DNA of 39,373 nucleotides from Deltaproteobacteria bacterium UBA6601 (GCA_002433485.1 DJIF01000017.1:1-39373); one strand, 5' to 3'. Positions 1 through 8,893 are shown, counted from the first letter of the stretch. Notes: generated from the sequence alone by a model not told the origin. Numbers and translations are program-made.

Positions 1-519
1 AAAAGCGCGCCGAGCCCCCCCCCCCTGACTGGAGCCGGGGGCAGACTCAGGGGCCTGCAAGGGATAAGCCCAATCATTGGCGACCTCTTCCACCTGAGCA
101 GCCTGTTGGGAACTGGCAAACAACACATGACCGGAGGGAACCTCCTCGAGCTGGTCGATGGAAGGTCCTTCATTAGCGCTGAGGAGCAGGGAAGCGTCCA
201 GGCCCAATTGGGCGGCGCCAGGCTCGGGGAGCTCCGGCCACGAGCAGAGTTCCTCTTCGCGCCGCCAGAACGGCCTTCGCAACAGAGCTGCTGAACCCGG
301 GTGCAACAGAAAGCCGAGGAATACAAAGGCAACAAGAGAGCCCATTCCTCCCAGGCGCGCCAGGGGATTGACGCTCGCTGCGTCAAGCGATGGTCGCTCT
401 ACATCAATGAGCACAGCCGAGCGATCGTCGAGTTGGTGAGACCTAACCCCCTGAAAGGGTGATGAGACTCCCATAAGGACCAATAAAACAGCGAGGATCA
501 ACGGTTTTGCACGTACCAT
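1..519 (-). CDS. Truncated hypothetical membrane or exported protein (5' part only)
   Basis: A reading frame open for 173 codons runs off the left edge of the window, so the C-terminus is missing. The ATG at 519 has a good Shine-Dalgarno sequence (AGGAG, a few bases upstream). Residues 1-24 look like a signal peptide or first membrane helix (basic start, then ILAVLLVLMGV), and residues about 60-80 form a second hydrophobic stretch (GSLVAFVFLGFLLHPG) followed by an Arg-rich turn. The remainder is acidic and low in recognisable motifs. I do not recognise the family. An 11-base C run at 15-25 lies inside the frame, so the last few residues depend on that homopolymer being read correctly. It lies downstream of the epimerase on the same strand, 104 bases away. 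Confidence 0.6.
   Translation of the reverse strand, partial: MVRAKPLILAVLLVLMGVSSPFQGVRSHQLDDRSAVLIDVERPSLDAASVNPLARLGGMGSLVAFVFLGFLLHPGSAALLRRPFWRREEELCSWPELPEPGAAQLGLDASLLLSANEGPSIDQLEEVPSGHVLFASSQQAAQVEEVANDWAYPLQAPESAPGSSQGGGARRAF
15..25. repeat. C11 homopolymer tract
   Basis: Eleven consecutive C residues lie inside the truncated minus-strand gene, where they encode part of a glycine run. Such tracts are prone to slippage and to base-calling error, so the reading frame beyond this point towards position 1 is uncertain. Confidence 0.9.
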
Positions 520-623
520 CTTCAACTCCTGGACCGGGCGGTAATTGCCCTTCACGGAGTTGATGAGTTCAAGAGCCGTGCCAGTCTGACTCGGCGTGCT
601 GGCCAATGCAGCTGGAGTGCCCT

Positions 624-1619
624 CTATAGAGCAGTCAAAGTTGCGGCCAGGCGCTCCTCAAATGGAGCGGGACTCCAGCCGAGTTCCTCCCGCGCGCGCA
701 GTCCATCGTAATCCAGGTGCACGCCATCCAGCATGGCCACAGAATCGCGTAGAACCAGAGGCCCCTGCCCCAGGACTACAGCAACAAGGGGACTGAAAGG
801 CACTGACCAGCGCACCAACCAGGGCGGCAGCCAGAACCACGGCGGGCGCCGCCCAGCCTTCCCTGCAACCTCACTGAGAATCTGCCCCAGCGAGGCGGTG
901 CGCGACACCAGGATGTAGTCCCGCCCGGCGCTGCCGCGCTCATACGCAGCAAGCAGGCCCTGGGCAACATCATCCACGTGGACAAAGCCCATCCGCGTGT
1001 CCCGATAGAAGCCAACTTTGAGCCAACCACGGGCGGTGAACTCCACAAACCGGCCAATGAGCGAACGATCGCCCGCGCCAAAGACCCCGGTAGGTGCAAC
1101 AAGCACCGCATCCAACCCCTGCGCCGCGGCCGCCTGCACCAGTTCATGGGCACGTCGCTTGGTCGCCGTATAGGGCAAGGCGGCAACAGAGGACCGATCG
1201 TAGTGCTCCTCGTCCTTCACCTGCCCTCTGGTGTCCCCATAGCAACCCACGGTCGAGCAGTGCACCAGGCGTGGAACTTGGGCCGCACGAACAGCTTCTA
1301 ATATGGCTCGGGTGCCCTCGACATTGGTCGCTTCCATGTCGGCACTGTTAAGGACACCAAAGCGATATACTGCTGCGAGATGGAACACCACGGCTGCACC
1401 AGCCATCGAGGCAGCCAAACGGTCCACGCTATCGGGGAGTTGCCCCGGCACCAACTCAACCCCAAGTTCCGCCAGGCTAGCGGCGCGCTCAGGGCGGCGA
1501 ACCAGCGCTCGAACCCGCCAGCCACGGGCCTGCAGCAGCCTGATCAGAGCGCCGCCAATAAAGCCAGTAGCGCCGGTTACAAATGCCAACGGTGAATCAC
1601 TGCTATGCTCGCTGGTCAT
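624..1619 (-). CDS. NAD-dependent epimerase/dehydratase (extended SDR)
   Basis: Probable NAD(P)-dependent sugar-nucleotide epimerase, dehydratase or dihydroflavonol-reductase-like enzyme of the cytoplasm. The N-terminus carries the Rossmann dinucleotide motif TGATGFIGG, followed by an Arg-rich beta-2 region (VRALVRRPER). The catalytic Tyr-x-x-x-Lys is seen as YTATK, with the upstream STVGCYG segment supplying the conserved Ser. The length of about 331 residues is normal for the family and resembles hopanoid-associated HpnA-type enzymes, but nothing nearby supports hopanoid synthesis, so no symbol is given. In-frame ATG codons lie at 1634, 1628 and 1619; 1619 leaves the usual short stretch before the Rossmann motif, but none has a strong Shine-Dalgarno sequence. 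The chosen start overlaps the start of the divergent gene within the tetranucleotide CATG. Confidence 0.85.
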   Translation of the reverse strand: MTSEHSSDSPLAFVTGATGFIGGALIRLLQARGWRVRALVRRPERAASLAELGVELVPGQLPDSVDRLAASMAGAAVVFHLAAVYRFGVLNSADMEATNVEGTRAILEAVRAAQVPRLVHCSTVGCYGDTRGQVKDEEHYDRSSVAALPYTATKRRAHELVQAAAAQGLDAVLVAPTGVFGAGDRSLIGRFVEFTARGWLKVGFYRDTRMGFVHVDDVAQGLLAAYERGSAGRDYILVSRTASLGQILSEVAGKAGRRPPWFWLPPWLVRWSVPFSPLVAVVLGQGPLVLRDSVAMLDGVHLDYDGLRAREELGWSPAPFEERLAATLTAL

Positions 1620-1923
1620 GGGCACCATCAACATCCGTCATCAACATAACTTGTCTGTAGAAGAGGTCCGCAGTCGACTGGCCGCCTTTGAGGCCCAGAT
1701 GCAACAATTCGGGGCTTCGCTGGTGTGGAAGGGCCAACGGGCCGAAGTCAATGGTCTGGGAGTAAGTGGCAGCGCGGAAATCAGCGAAGGTCTGGTCGAA
1801 TTGACCATCAAGCTCGGAATGCTCGCTCGCGCGGCAGGTCTCGATGAAGAACGACTGAAGAGTTCCATCAGCCGACGTCTCGCCGCGGCCCTGAGCGAAG
1901 AGCAGGACGCCCAGTCCGGTTGA
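1618..1923 (+). CDS. Polyhydroxyalkanoic acid system family protein
   Basis: A 101-residue cytoplasmic protein resembling the PHA_gran_rgn family (putative polyhydroxyalkanoate-granule-region proteins). The N-terminus INIRHQHNLSVEEVRSRL matches the family pattern of an I-x-I-R-x-x-H-x-L-x-x-EEaR start. It is followed by a central W-K-G segment and an amphipathic C-terminal helix (ARAAGLDEERLKSSISRRL), at roughly the usual length of 90-100 residues. No PHA synthase, phasin or depolymerase is present in the window, so a granule role is family-based only. The ATG at 1618 has no clear Shine-Dalgarno sequence, but the conserved N-terminus starts immediately after it. It is divergent from the epimerase and shares its start region, so the promoter must lie inside the neighbouring gene. 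Confidence 0.75.
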   Translation: MGTINIRHQHNLSVEEVRSRLAAFEAQMQQFGASLVWKGQRAEVNGLGVSGSAEISEGLVELTIKLGMLARAAGLDEERLKSSISRRLAAALSEEQDAQSG

Positions 1924-1960
1924 GCCTGGATCCAGACCACATCCGAGGCTCCCAGGCAGC

Positions 1961-4900
1961 TCAGAACAGCAGCCCCATTCCAAAGCTGCCGGAAACATAA
2001 AACTTTCTGTCCAACATGCCGACCTGAACGTCAAAGGCCGGGACGATGCGCTCACCTGCAGCGATGATGTCTCCACCAAACCGGCCTGCAACTCCCCACA
2101 AAGCTCCCAACTCGGCTCCCTCCTGCCGATCCACCGACAACCGGGCCAACGCGCCCAAGCGAAGCTGGACCCGCTCCTGCACAGTGAGCCGATAGGACAG
2201 GCCCAGGACGGCAGCCGGGAGCGAGATCAATCCATCGGCCTCGGTGCCGGTGGCCGAATACTCGCCTCCAAAGTCGATGCAAAAGCCCCGACCGATGTGA
2301 ATCGTCAGGTCAACCGGCACCTGACCATAGCTGTACGGATGAACGTAGAGATAGCCGCCCGACAGACGCAGACGAACATCAGGGCCACTGACAGTACGAA
2401 CCCCTCCGGACCGCGTCTTGGCACTCGAACTCGGCCCAAACATTCGGCTATGACGGGACCGGGGCAGCTTACTCCGCATGCTGCGCTGAGGCCCTGCAAC
2501 AGCCCCGGGCTCATCAAAAGAGAACCAGTCCTGCTCAGGGCGGAACTCAAAACCATTCAGGCCCTCGTTGAGATCCACCACTACTACCAACGACACATCG
2601 GCTTCAGCGGCCGCAAGCCCGAGGCTTGCGGCAACAAAAGCCCGCGCCGCGGCATCGCTGCGCGCTTCCCGCAGTGCGCGCTCCCGCTCATCTGCCTGCA
2701 AGACAATGGCTTGCTGGCCCGGCTCCAGGGTAAGCAAGGCGGTCTCCGTTGTGGAGCCGCGCGAGAACTGCACAACATGCTCCCCAGCAGCCAACTCAAG
2801 CCCCTGCGCCGCGACCGCATTGTCAAGCGACCTACCGTCCAGCCGCAGCCCTTCACGCGCGCCGGAGAACAACAGCAAACGGGCACTTTGCTGACCCTTG
2901 AGTCCGGCGCGTAGTTCATCCAACCGGCCGTTGACAGCAGGAGGGAAGTTGGGGTCTCCGGCAAAGTCAGGGTCTACGGCCAACAGCCGCTCAAAGCTGA
3001 GGTCGGCCTTGTCAGAGCGGCCCAGGTTTCGCTCAGCGGCCGCACGATAATAGTGAAGCCTACTCAAGACCTCGGCAGGCAACGGAGCGCTCAGACAGGC
3101 CAGACCATTGAGCGCAGCTTCGATGCTCTTGAGGGCCGCCAGGTTATCAAAGCTGATCAGCTGCTGAAGGGCAGCGTCGGCAGCAGCGGATAATGCAGTG
3201 GAGACGCCCCCTTCGCCACAGCCGCCAGTATCTGACGCTCCGACCACAACCAGGCCATCGTTGTCCACATCGAAGACCTCAGAGCTGTGCAGCACATCAA
3301 CAGCATCTACAGCAGGCAGCAAATTGCGCGCTTCAACCATGTGACGGATGTTCGGCTGAGGTGCCAGGTAGACCACAAGACCTGGCTCGCTACGCGCGGC
3401 CCAGGCAGGGCCAGGCAGCGACTGACAAAGAACCAGGACAGCAACCAACAACAACAACCAATTCACCGGCGACCCGGTGCTGCTCCTCCCAGCCACCGCC
3501 GTCGGAAACCGCCGTCGACGACCAGCGCAAGCGAACAACAGCAGCCCCACCCACAGACCCGCAGACGACCGCTGCCCGACGACACTGCTCCCGCAGTCGG
3601 CGCAGGCAAGGCCATAAGGCCTTGGCTCAGGTGGCAAGGACTCCGGCTCTAAGCCACAGTCACTATCACCAGCATCAGAGCGCCCGTCACAGTCACCATC
3701 GACCGCGTCGCTGCAGTCCGGCTCAACAGGTTGAGGAAAGCGCAGTTGCTCGGTGTCATCGCAGTCGCCCAGACAGGTCGCCCAGCTGTCCTGATCCCCA
3801 TCAAAAGGCCCGTCCACATGCCCATCACAGTCATTGTCGAGCCGATCGCACCAATCCAGCGAACTGGGGCTTATTCCTGCTGCTGAGTCGTCACAGTCAC
3901 CACCGCAGGCGGTAAAGCCATCACCATCGTTATCCAGGAAGTCCGAGAGACCATCACAATTGCTGTCCCGACCGGCTTCACACTGCTCGACCAGTCCCGG
4001 ATGAACATCGGGGTCAGCGTCATCGCAGTCGCCTTCACAGCTGGAGAAACCATCGTCATCAAGATCTCGCGCGTCATCAATAAGGCCGTTGCAGTTGTTG
4101 TCGAGACCATCACAGAGTTCCGCAGCGCCGGGGAAGACCTCTGCCCGAGCGTCATCACAATCTCCCTGGCAACTGCTCACATCATCGCCATCGGCGTCCT
4201 CATCCTCGTCGATCTCGCCATCGCAATCATCATCTCGATCATTTGAACAGTCCTCGAAGCGACCGGGCCGAACAAAGGGATCAAGGTCATCACAGTCAGA
4301 TGATTGCCCCAGGGACTCACAGCTGCGAAAGCCATCTTGATCAATGTCCAGCTCATCGACGGGCAGAGAACCATCGCAATCGCTGTCCAGGCCATCGCAG
4401 ATCTCCACTGCGGCTGGATGAACCTGGTCCAGGTAGGGCTGACAGTCCTCACAATTGGCAGTCCCGTCGCCGTCTTCATCCTCATCGGCGGACAAGCCAT
4501 CGCAATTGCTATCGACACCGTCACCGCACAGCTCTTCGGCCCCAGCAAAGCGGTCCGGGTCATCATCTGCACAGTCCCCGGCACAAGCTGCGACACCGTC
4601 TTCATCCTCATCGGCCTGCCCATCGAGTCCATCACAATCATGGTCAAGCTCGTCACACTGCTCTCTCAGCACCGGCGAGACGGTCGGGTCCCGATCGTTG
4701 CAGTCGCCACTGCAAGCGGACACACCATCACCATCGAGATCACCGCAGAGAATCAGCCAGGCGCCAAAGCACTCCCCTTCGCCACAGCCGGCACCATCGG
4801 CGAGCGGGCCGATAAGCAGCAGATCGTCAAAGCCGTCACCGTCGAAGTCACCCTTCCCCCCCATGGAGAAACGGTCTGGCGGGTCCGGCTCGGTTAACGA

Positions 4901-6277
4901 AGGGGTAGAAAAAACCGCAGCAAAAGGAGGCTCGGTAAGCTCAGCCCAGCCGCTTGGGTCAACCTCTGTCAGGAAGCCGACGCGCGCCTCTTCCTCATCG
5001 CCGATCCGAACCCAAAGAGCCGGGCCAGCCCCAACCACCGAGCCAGCAGCTGCCAGCTGCAAACCGCCCGGATCTTCCTCACCACTCTCGTAGTGAAAGC
5101 CTGGGTATGGGCCCAGCGGACTGACCGTTGCAAAGGGCTGCGCATGGCCCTGGACCACCTGCGCTGTAACCCGATCATCAAAGACTGTGACCACCGCAAA
5201 CTCATCGCTGCCATCGGCGTCCAGATCGCCCAACGCTGCGTCCATCACCCCAACCGGGCGCTGAATAGAGAACATTTCGACCGTAAAGTCCCGAGCGGCG
5301 AGCGAGGCATTGGGCGGAATCGCACCGAGACTCTCACCAAGAAAGACACCGTAGGCTATGTCCTGACTGTTGCCGCCCCCCCCAAAGGGCAGCGGTTGAC
5401 GCGGACAGATCAGCGCGAAGTCAGCCCGGCCGCCACCATCCACATCACCTAAGGCAGAGGCTTCCAACGGTAGTTCGCACTGCAGATCGGGGCCTCCGGT
5501 AAAAACATAGTCGGCACCTGCCAGGTCAAGGAAATCGCTGCGCAGCGGCGAGCCCAATAGCAGCCAGGCAATGGGCTGTTCGGGCTGAGCCAGCTGCTCG
5601 CCGGTAACCAGCAGATCATCAAGCCCATCCCGATTAACATCGCCCAACGCCACCACCGAGCGGCCCGGGCGCTCGCCGGCGGTATAGCTACCGGGGCTCC
5701 CTGCAGTGGCCGCTCCAAGCAGCAACTGATCGGGCGAAAGCGGCCCCTCTGGCCAGTCTCCCGGACGTCCCCAGAAGATTGCAACCGCACCTTGTTGGTC
5801 ACCAAGACCGCCCAAAGAGCTTGCCTCAAAACAGGCAAGGCCCAGATCCCCCAGACCGTCACCATCAAGGTCGCCCAGAGGAACGGGATGCAAGAGACCA
5901 TCAGCATCCCGGCAGGAAGGTAGGGTCAGCTGAAGGTCACCAAATGCAGCGCGACTCTGTTGAGGGCCAGCGCCGAGGCCCTCAACGCCAAAGAACAACT
6001 CAACGGAATCTCCAGTCGTCGACGGCAATACCAGCTCATCGCGACCGTCGCCGTTGAGATCCCCAACAAAGCGGCCGCGCAAAGCAAAGTGCCGAGGTTC
6101 CTGACCTGCTGCTGCTTCGGCGATAACAAGCTGCGCGGCGAACGCGGGATCCATCGCGGGACGGTTCGCAGCCACAAAGCCTCCGGCCTGCGACTCACCA
6201 ACCACCAGTAACGCGGTCAGAACCACTCCTGAGAGCAGCGCTGCTCGAGCCTTAACGCCAAACCCCTCAAGCACCAT
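1961..6277 (-). CDS. FG-GAP/MopE-repeat surface protein continuous with a C-terminal outer-membrane barrel protein (possible two-gene fusion)
   Basis: A single open frame of 1438 codons. Residues 1-31 are a signal peptide. Residues about 70-490 hold six FG-GAP-like units (for example GDLNGDGRDEL, GDLDGDGLGDL, GDFDGDGFDDL) suggesting a calcium-binding beta-propeller. Residues about 511-875 are eight MopE-like units with GDCDD and CDGxDNDCDG cores. Residues 889-923 look like a MYXO-CTERM sorting tail: Cys892 and Cys895, a hydrophobic helix, then RRRR. Normally the protein would stop there, yet the frame continues into a second apparent signal peptide (residues 938-960, ending AWA-AR), a helical repeat-like region, a PEGA-like segment and a barrel whose last residue is Phe. 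I infer two exported proteins. The second could start at GTG 3466 (501 residues). Either the stop was lost or a one-base error joins them. The divergent lipoprotein gene starts 56 bases upstream. Confidence 0.8.
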   Translation of the reverse strand: MVLEGFGVKARAALLSGVVLTALLVVGESQAGGFVAANRPAMDPAFAAQLVIAEAAAGQEPRHFALRGRFVGDLNGDGRDELVLPSTTGDSVELFFGVEGLGAGPQQSRAAFGDLQLTLPSCRDADGLLHPVPLGDLDGDGLGDLGLACFEASSLGGLGDQQGAVAIFWGRPGDWPEGPLSPDQLLLGAATAGSPGSYTAGERPGRSVVALGDVNRDGLDDLLVTGEQLAQPEQPIAWLLLGSPLRSDFLDLAGADYVFTGGPDLQCELPLEASALGDVDGGGRADFALICPRQPLPFGGGGNSQDIAYGVFLGESLGAIPPNASLAARDFTVEMFSIQRPVGVMDAALGDLDADGSDEFAVVTVFDDRVTAQVVQGHAQPFATVSPLGPYPGFHYESGEEDPGGLQLAAAGSVVGAGPALWVRIGDEEEARVGFLTEVDPSGWAELTEPPFAAVFSTPSLTEPDPPDRFSMGGKGDFDGDGFDDLLLIGPLADGAGCGEGECFGAWLILCGDLDGDGVSACSGDCNDRDPTVSPVLREQCDELDHDCDGLDGQADEDEDGVAACAGDCADDDPDRFAGAEELCGDGVDSNCDGLSADEDEDGDGTANCEDCQPYLDQVHPAAVEICDGLDSDCDGSLPVDELDIDQDGFRSCESLGQSSDCDDLDPFVRPGRFEDCSNDRDDDCDGEIDEDEDADGDDVSSCQGDCDDARAEVFPGAAELCDGLDNNCNGLIDDARDLDDDGFSSCEGDCDDADPDVHPGLVEQCEAGRDSNCDGLSDFLDNDGDGFTACGGDCDDSAAGISPSSLDWCDRLDNDCDGHVDGPFDGDQDSWATCLGDCDDTEQLRFPQPVEPDCSDAVDGDCDGRSDAGDSDCGLEPESLPPEPRPYGLACADCGSSVVGQRSSAGLWVGLLLFACAGRRRRFPTAVAGRSSTGSPVNWLLLLVAVLVLCQSLPGPAWAARSEPGLVVYLAPQPNIRHMVEARNLLPAVDAVDVLHSSEVFDVDNDGLVVVGASDTGGCGEGGVSTALSAAADAALQQLISFDNLAALKSIEAALNGLACLSAPLPAEVLSRLHYYRAAAERNLGRSDKADLSFERLLAVDPDFAGDPNFPPAVNGRLDELRAGLKGQQSARLLLFSGAREGLRLDGRSLDNAVAAQGLELAAGEHVVQFSRGSTTETALLTLEPGQQAIVLQADERERALREARSDAAARAFVAASLGLAAAEADVSLVVVVDLNEGLNGFEFRPEQDWFSFDEPGAVAGPQRSMRSKLPRSRHSRMFGPSSSAKTRSGGVRTVSGPDVRLRLSGGYLYVHPYSYGQVPVDLTIHIGRGFCIDFGGEYSATGTEADGLISLPAAVLGLSYRLTVQERVQLRLGALARLSVDRQEGAELGALWGVAGRFGGDIIAAGERIVPAFDVQVGMLDRKFYVSGSFGMGLLF
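3463..3490 (-). promoter_or_regulatory. Candidate internal translation start (GTG 3466) with purine-rich site and overlapping stop in the +1 frame
   Basis: On the minus strand GGGAGGAG (3490-3483) precedes an in-frame GTG at 3466-3464, directly before the hydrophobic core of a second signal peptide. The spacing of 16 bases is longer than ideal. The bases 3466-3463 read GTGA, so a TGA stop for the +1 frame overlaps the GTG by three bases, the arrangement typical of translationally coupled gene pairs. This supports the idea that the long frame is really two genes. Confidence 0.45.
3653..4747 (-). repeat. Eight MopE-like Asp/Cys repeats inside the long surface protein
   Basis: About eight units of 40-45 residues, each with an Asp-rich calcium-type loop (DEDGDG, DNDGDG), a GDCDD or similar core, and a CDGxDxDCDG core. 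The matching DNA is a degenerate repeat visible as recurring tcatcacagtc and ccatcgcaat motifs on the plus strand. These units resemble the putative metal-binding motif of MopE proteins. Two cores deviate (EDCQP, GDCND). Confidence 0.75.
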
Positions 6278-6333
6278 AAAAAAAGCCTAGCAGCAAGCCC
6301 GCCGCAGGGTGTGATGTGGTCTAGGATTCCCGG

Positions 6334-7314
6334 ATGCTCACACCGTCTTCAAAAACCATTCATTCCTATCGAACCGCCTGCCTGCTCGCGGTCATGGTCT
6401 GCAGCGGGGTGATCCTGAGCGGGTGCTATGAGAAGGAAGCTGCCCTTGTTCCGCTGACCAGTGAAGATAAAACTGTCAGCAGCCCAGCCATCACCGAGGT
6501 GCGCGCCAAGGCCCCTGGCCGAACCGCGCCTGGCCCAGCACTGGATGAAGCAGCAATTCAGACCCTTAAGGCTGAGATCCGAGTGATCTCAGCACGACTG
6601 CTCCGGGCCTCCAAGGAAGCAGCCACAAGCTCAGCACAGAAGGACTGGCGCAGCCCAGAGGTGGACAAGCTCAAGGAACTGCTGAGCGCCTGCTGCCTAG
6701 ACTCCACAGAGCACTGTTCTCAATGCCTGAAGCCGATTGCCAACGCGCAACTACCGGCAGCAGAACTGTGGCCCCTTATCGGCCAGTTCCTCGGACCACT
6801 CCGCGACAAGGCACAGCTTGGCATCATCGAACTCGGCAAGCCCCTGTTTACCCACCCTAACGGCGAATTCCGGGACCGCATTTATCGCATGGCGGTAGGG
6901 GCTGGCGTATCCCGCCGAGGACAGCCGGACCAGGTCGGCCGACGCGCTTCCTCAATTCCCCTGGTCCCAGAGCCCGGAGCCCCGGTCTGGCTCATGGTCG
7001 AGCAACTCAGCCCCTGCCCGAGGCTAACCGCAGAAGTAAAGGGCCCCGACCGGAACGGCCGGGTCGATCTAGCACTGGAAGACCTGTGCACGCCAGAGCA
7101 ATGGGCCGAGGTGAGCGCGGCTTTTCCACCGCGGGCCAGTCGCGGAGTTTGGAGCATCCCGATCAAGTCGATGCCTATGGCAGGCATCGAACTCTGGATG
7201 AACGAAGCTGAGCAGCCGCTGCTGACCCTTCGCGCCGGCAAAACGACGGCTAACGAGAGTTCTGATTCACAAGGAACCAGCCCCGCGGCTACTAAAGCCA
7301 ACAAAAAGCCCTAA
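6334..7314 (+). CDS. Hypothetical lipoprotein
   Basis: A 326-residue exported lipoprotein of unrecognised family. Residues 1-31 form a lipoprotein signal peptide: a basic n-region, the hydrophobic stretch LLAVMVCSGVI and the lipobox LSGC with Cys31. The mature part begins with a Ser/Pro-rich linker, then helical regions with four cysteines close together (LSACCLDSTEHCSQC), and a C-terminal half without known motifs. The last 30 residues are Ser/Lys-rich. AGGA sits seven to eight bases before the ATG at 6334, supporting the start. It is divergent from the FG-GAP/MopE gene (56 bases between starts) and converges on the next gene with a 34-base gap. The Asp after Cys, which would retain it in the inner membrane, is absent (Tyr follows), so outer-membrane sorting is possible by the usual rule. 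Confidence 0.65.
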   Translation: MLTPSSKTIHSYRTACLLAVMVCSGVILSGCYEKEAALVPLTSEDKTVSSPAITEVRAKAPGRTAPGPALDEAAIQTLKAEIRVISARLLRASKEAATSSAQKDWRSPEVDKLKELLSACCLDSTEHCSQCLKPIANAQLPAAELWPLIGQFLGPLRDKAQLGIIELGKPLFTHPNGEFRDRIYRMAVGAGVSRRGQPDQVGRRASSIPLVPEPGAPVWLMVEQLSPCPRLTAEVKGPDRNGRVDLALEDLCTPEQWAEVSAAFPPRASRGVWSIPIKSMPMAGIELWMNEAEQPLLTLRAGKTTANESSDSQGTSPAATKANKKP

Positions 7315-7348
7315 AGGCCCCTCGCCTGAACAGCGGCCGGCACACTCC

Positions 7349-8893
7349 TCACCAGCGCAGGCGTGCAGTCCCCATAAGGTGGTGGATGGGATCAGAGCCG
7401 CTGGAGTGAGCCAGGGCATCACCGACAAACAGATGCCCCCCCTGCAGCAAGGCCTCCAACCGTGGTGCCATATCCCCACCAAAAGGCAAAGCGCCACCGA
7501 ACTGAAGCGCCCAATTCAGCTCTGAGCCCAGCAGCGCCCCAGCAGGCTCCTCATTGTGGTGATTGCGAACCGTACCGCCCGCCCGAAACGAGTAGAAGGG
7601 GTGCCGCAGAGGCGCGCTACTGACGGCTACTGCCAGGCCAATCCGCGCTTCCAACCAGGAAAGTGGCCGCAACTGCACAATGGGCTGCAAAAAGAGGCCG
7701 CTACCAAAGGCGCCCTCGGTGACCAGGGCATCCACACCGTCAGGCGGCGCGCCCCCATTATCAGGATCCGACAACAGCACGTGGCTTGCCGCAGCAACAC
7801 CGCCAGTCAGTTGGTCAAAGAGCACCATGCCTACATCAAAGTCACGATCGAAAAGGAAGCCCTGCACCACTTCATCGTCGGGGCTCTGATCACCAGAGGC
7901 CCAGCCGCCTCGGAGATGAAACTGCAGCTTGTCCCCGGGCCCTCGCACGCTGACCTGAGCGGTGATGCCCCCTTGCGCCACCACCAGAGCTTCCCGCTCG
8001 TTGTAGCTGAGGCTGCGATTGGTACTGCCCAGAATGGTGGCAGCCTCCAAGGCAACCCGACCACTCCAGCCACTGTCCCAGATCGGGAAGGGAAGATCTC
8101 CATAAACGTCCAGAACCACCGCATGGGTCTGGCGGTCCTCCAGCAGTTCGCGCTGGTTGCGATACACCGAATAGATGCCAAGTCGACGACCGTCTGGGTC
8201 GGCGTAAAGCAGCGAAGCCAGGGCCTGGAAGGCCAACTGCTGCCGGGAGAAGCTGGCCATCTCATCGTCAACCACCCAGTCTGCGCCCACCGTGAGCAAC
8301 AGACGGTCGCGCTGAGGGTGAGGCTGCTTCCGCCCATACAACGGCTTAAAGGTGCCCCGGACCCTGAGAACCCGATCCCCGAAGTCGCTGCGCCCGAACC
8401 ACGGGTCGTGGGCCCCATCGTTGGAGAGCATGCCCAGCCCCCAGTGCGAGGTAATGAGACCCGCCTCTACGGTTACCCACGGCCCTTGAAAGCGAGCTGC
8501 GGCAAGCCGCGGGACAAATCCATCGGCGCTCAGGGCGCCGTACTTTTGACGATTACGGTCATCAATGCTGCCCGGAATCTGCCAGAGGTCACCAGCTATC
8601 TGGCCGCTGAAGAGGTCCCACTCCACGCCAAAACGATAGTTATCGCCCACCAGACCGATGCCGAACCGAAGCCGTTGATCCAAATATGCGCGTTGCCCCA
8701 GAAAAGTGCCCTCAGCATCCACTGCAAGCTCACTCAGCAGCGAACCCTGCAGACGATATTCGCCGCTCAGCTCCACAGTGCTCCGACCGGAGTCGGGACC
8801 GCCGGGAGTGATCTTGACAACCGCCCCGGCCGAACCGCTAGCCAGCAGCACAGCGACAACACAAGACAGGGCCACTGCAGGTCTAAAACTCAC
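7349..8893 (-). CDS. Outer-membrane beta-barrel protein, family unknown
   Basis: Start chosen at GTG 8893, because GGGGAG lies about six to eight bases upstream and the resulting N-terminus is a clean signal peptide (FRPAVALSCVVAVLLASGSAGA). A longer frame continues to 9052 but lacks signal-peptide logic and overlaps the divergent gene. The mature protein, about 490 residues, alternates polar and hydrophobic residues with many Gly and aromatic residues, as in beta strands, and ends in Trp (TARLRW), the usual outer-membrane-protein terminal aromatic. A central segment (HWGLGMLSNDGAHDPWFG) looks conserved in style but I cannot name the family; capsule-assembly Wzi-like or porin-like proteins are possible. 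It is divergent from the glycosyltransferase gene with 97 bases between starts, so they could share a regulatory region. Confidence 0.7.
   Translation of the reverse strand: MSFRPAVALSCVVAVLLASGSAGAVVKITPGGPDSGRSTVELSGEYRLQGSLLSELAVDAEGTFLGQRAYLDQRLRFGIGLVGDNYRFGVEWDLFSGQIAGDLWQIPGSIDDRNRQKYGALSADGFVPRLAAARFQGPWVTVEAGLITSHWGLGMLSNDGAHDPWFGRSDFGDRVLRVRGTFKPLYGRKQPHPQRDRLLLTVGADWVVDDEMASFSRQQLAFQALASLLYADPDGRRLGIYSVYRNQRELLEDRQTHAVVLDVYGDLPFPIWDSGWSGRVALEAATILGSTNRSLSYNEREALVVAQGGITAQVSVRGPGDKLQFHLRGGWASGDQSPDDEVVQGFLFDRDFDVGMVLFDQLTGGVAAASHVLLSDPDNGGAPPDGVDALVTEGAFGSGLFLQPIVQLRPLSWLEARIGLAVAVSSAPLRHPFYSFRAGGTVRNHHNEEPAGALLGSELNWALQFGGALPFGGDMAPRLEALLQGGHLFVGDALAHSSGSDPIHHLMGTARLRW

Noticed and set aside
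1922..1957. Possible terminator between the PHA-type gene and the long surface gene
   Set aside because: Short inverted repeats (GCCTGG/CCAGGC, GAGCCT/AGGCTC) exist but compete with one another, and no T run follows.
3193..4900. DNA-level tandem array or CRISPR-like structure
   Set aside because: The recurring words are explained by codons of the Asp/Cys protein repeats; unit length and sequence vary and no constant spacer-repeat pattern exists.
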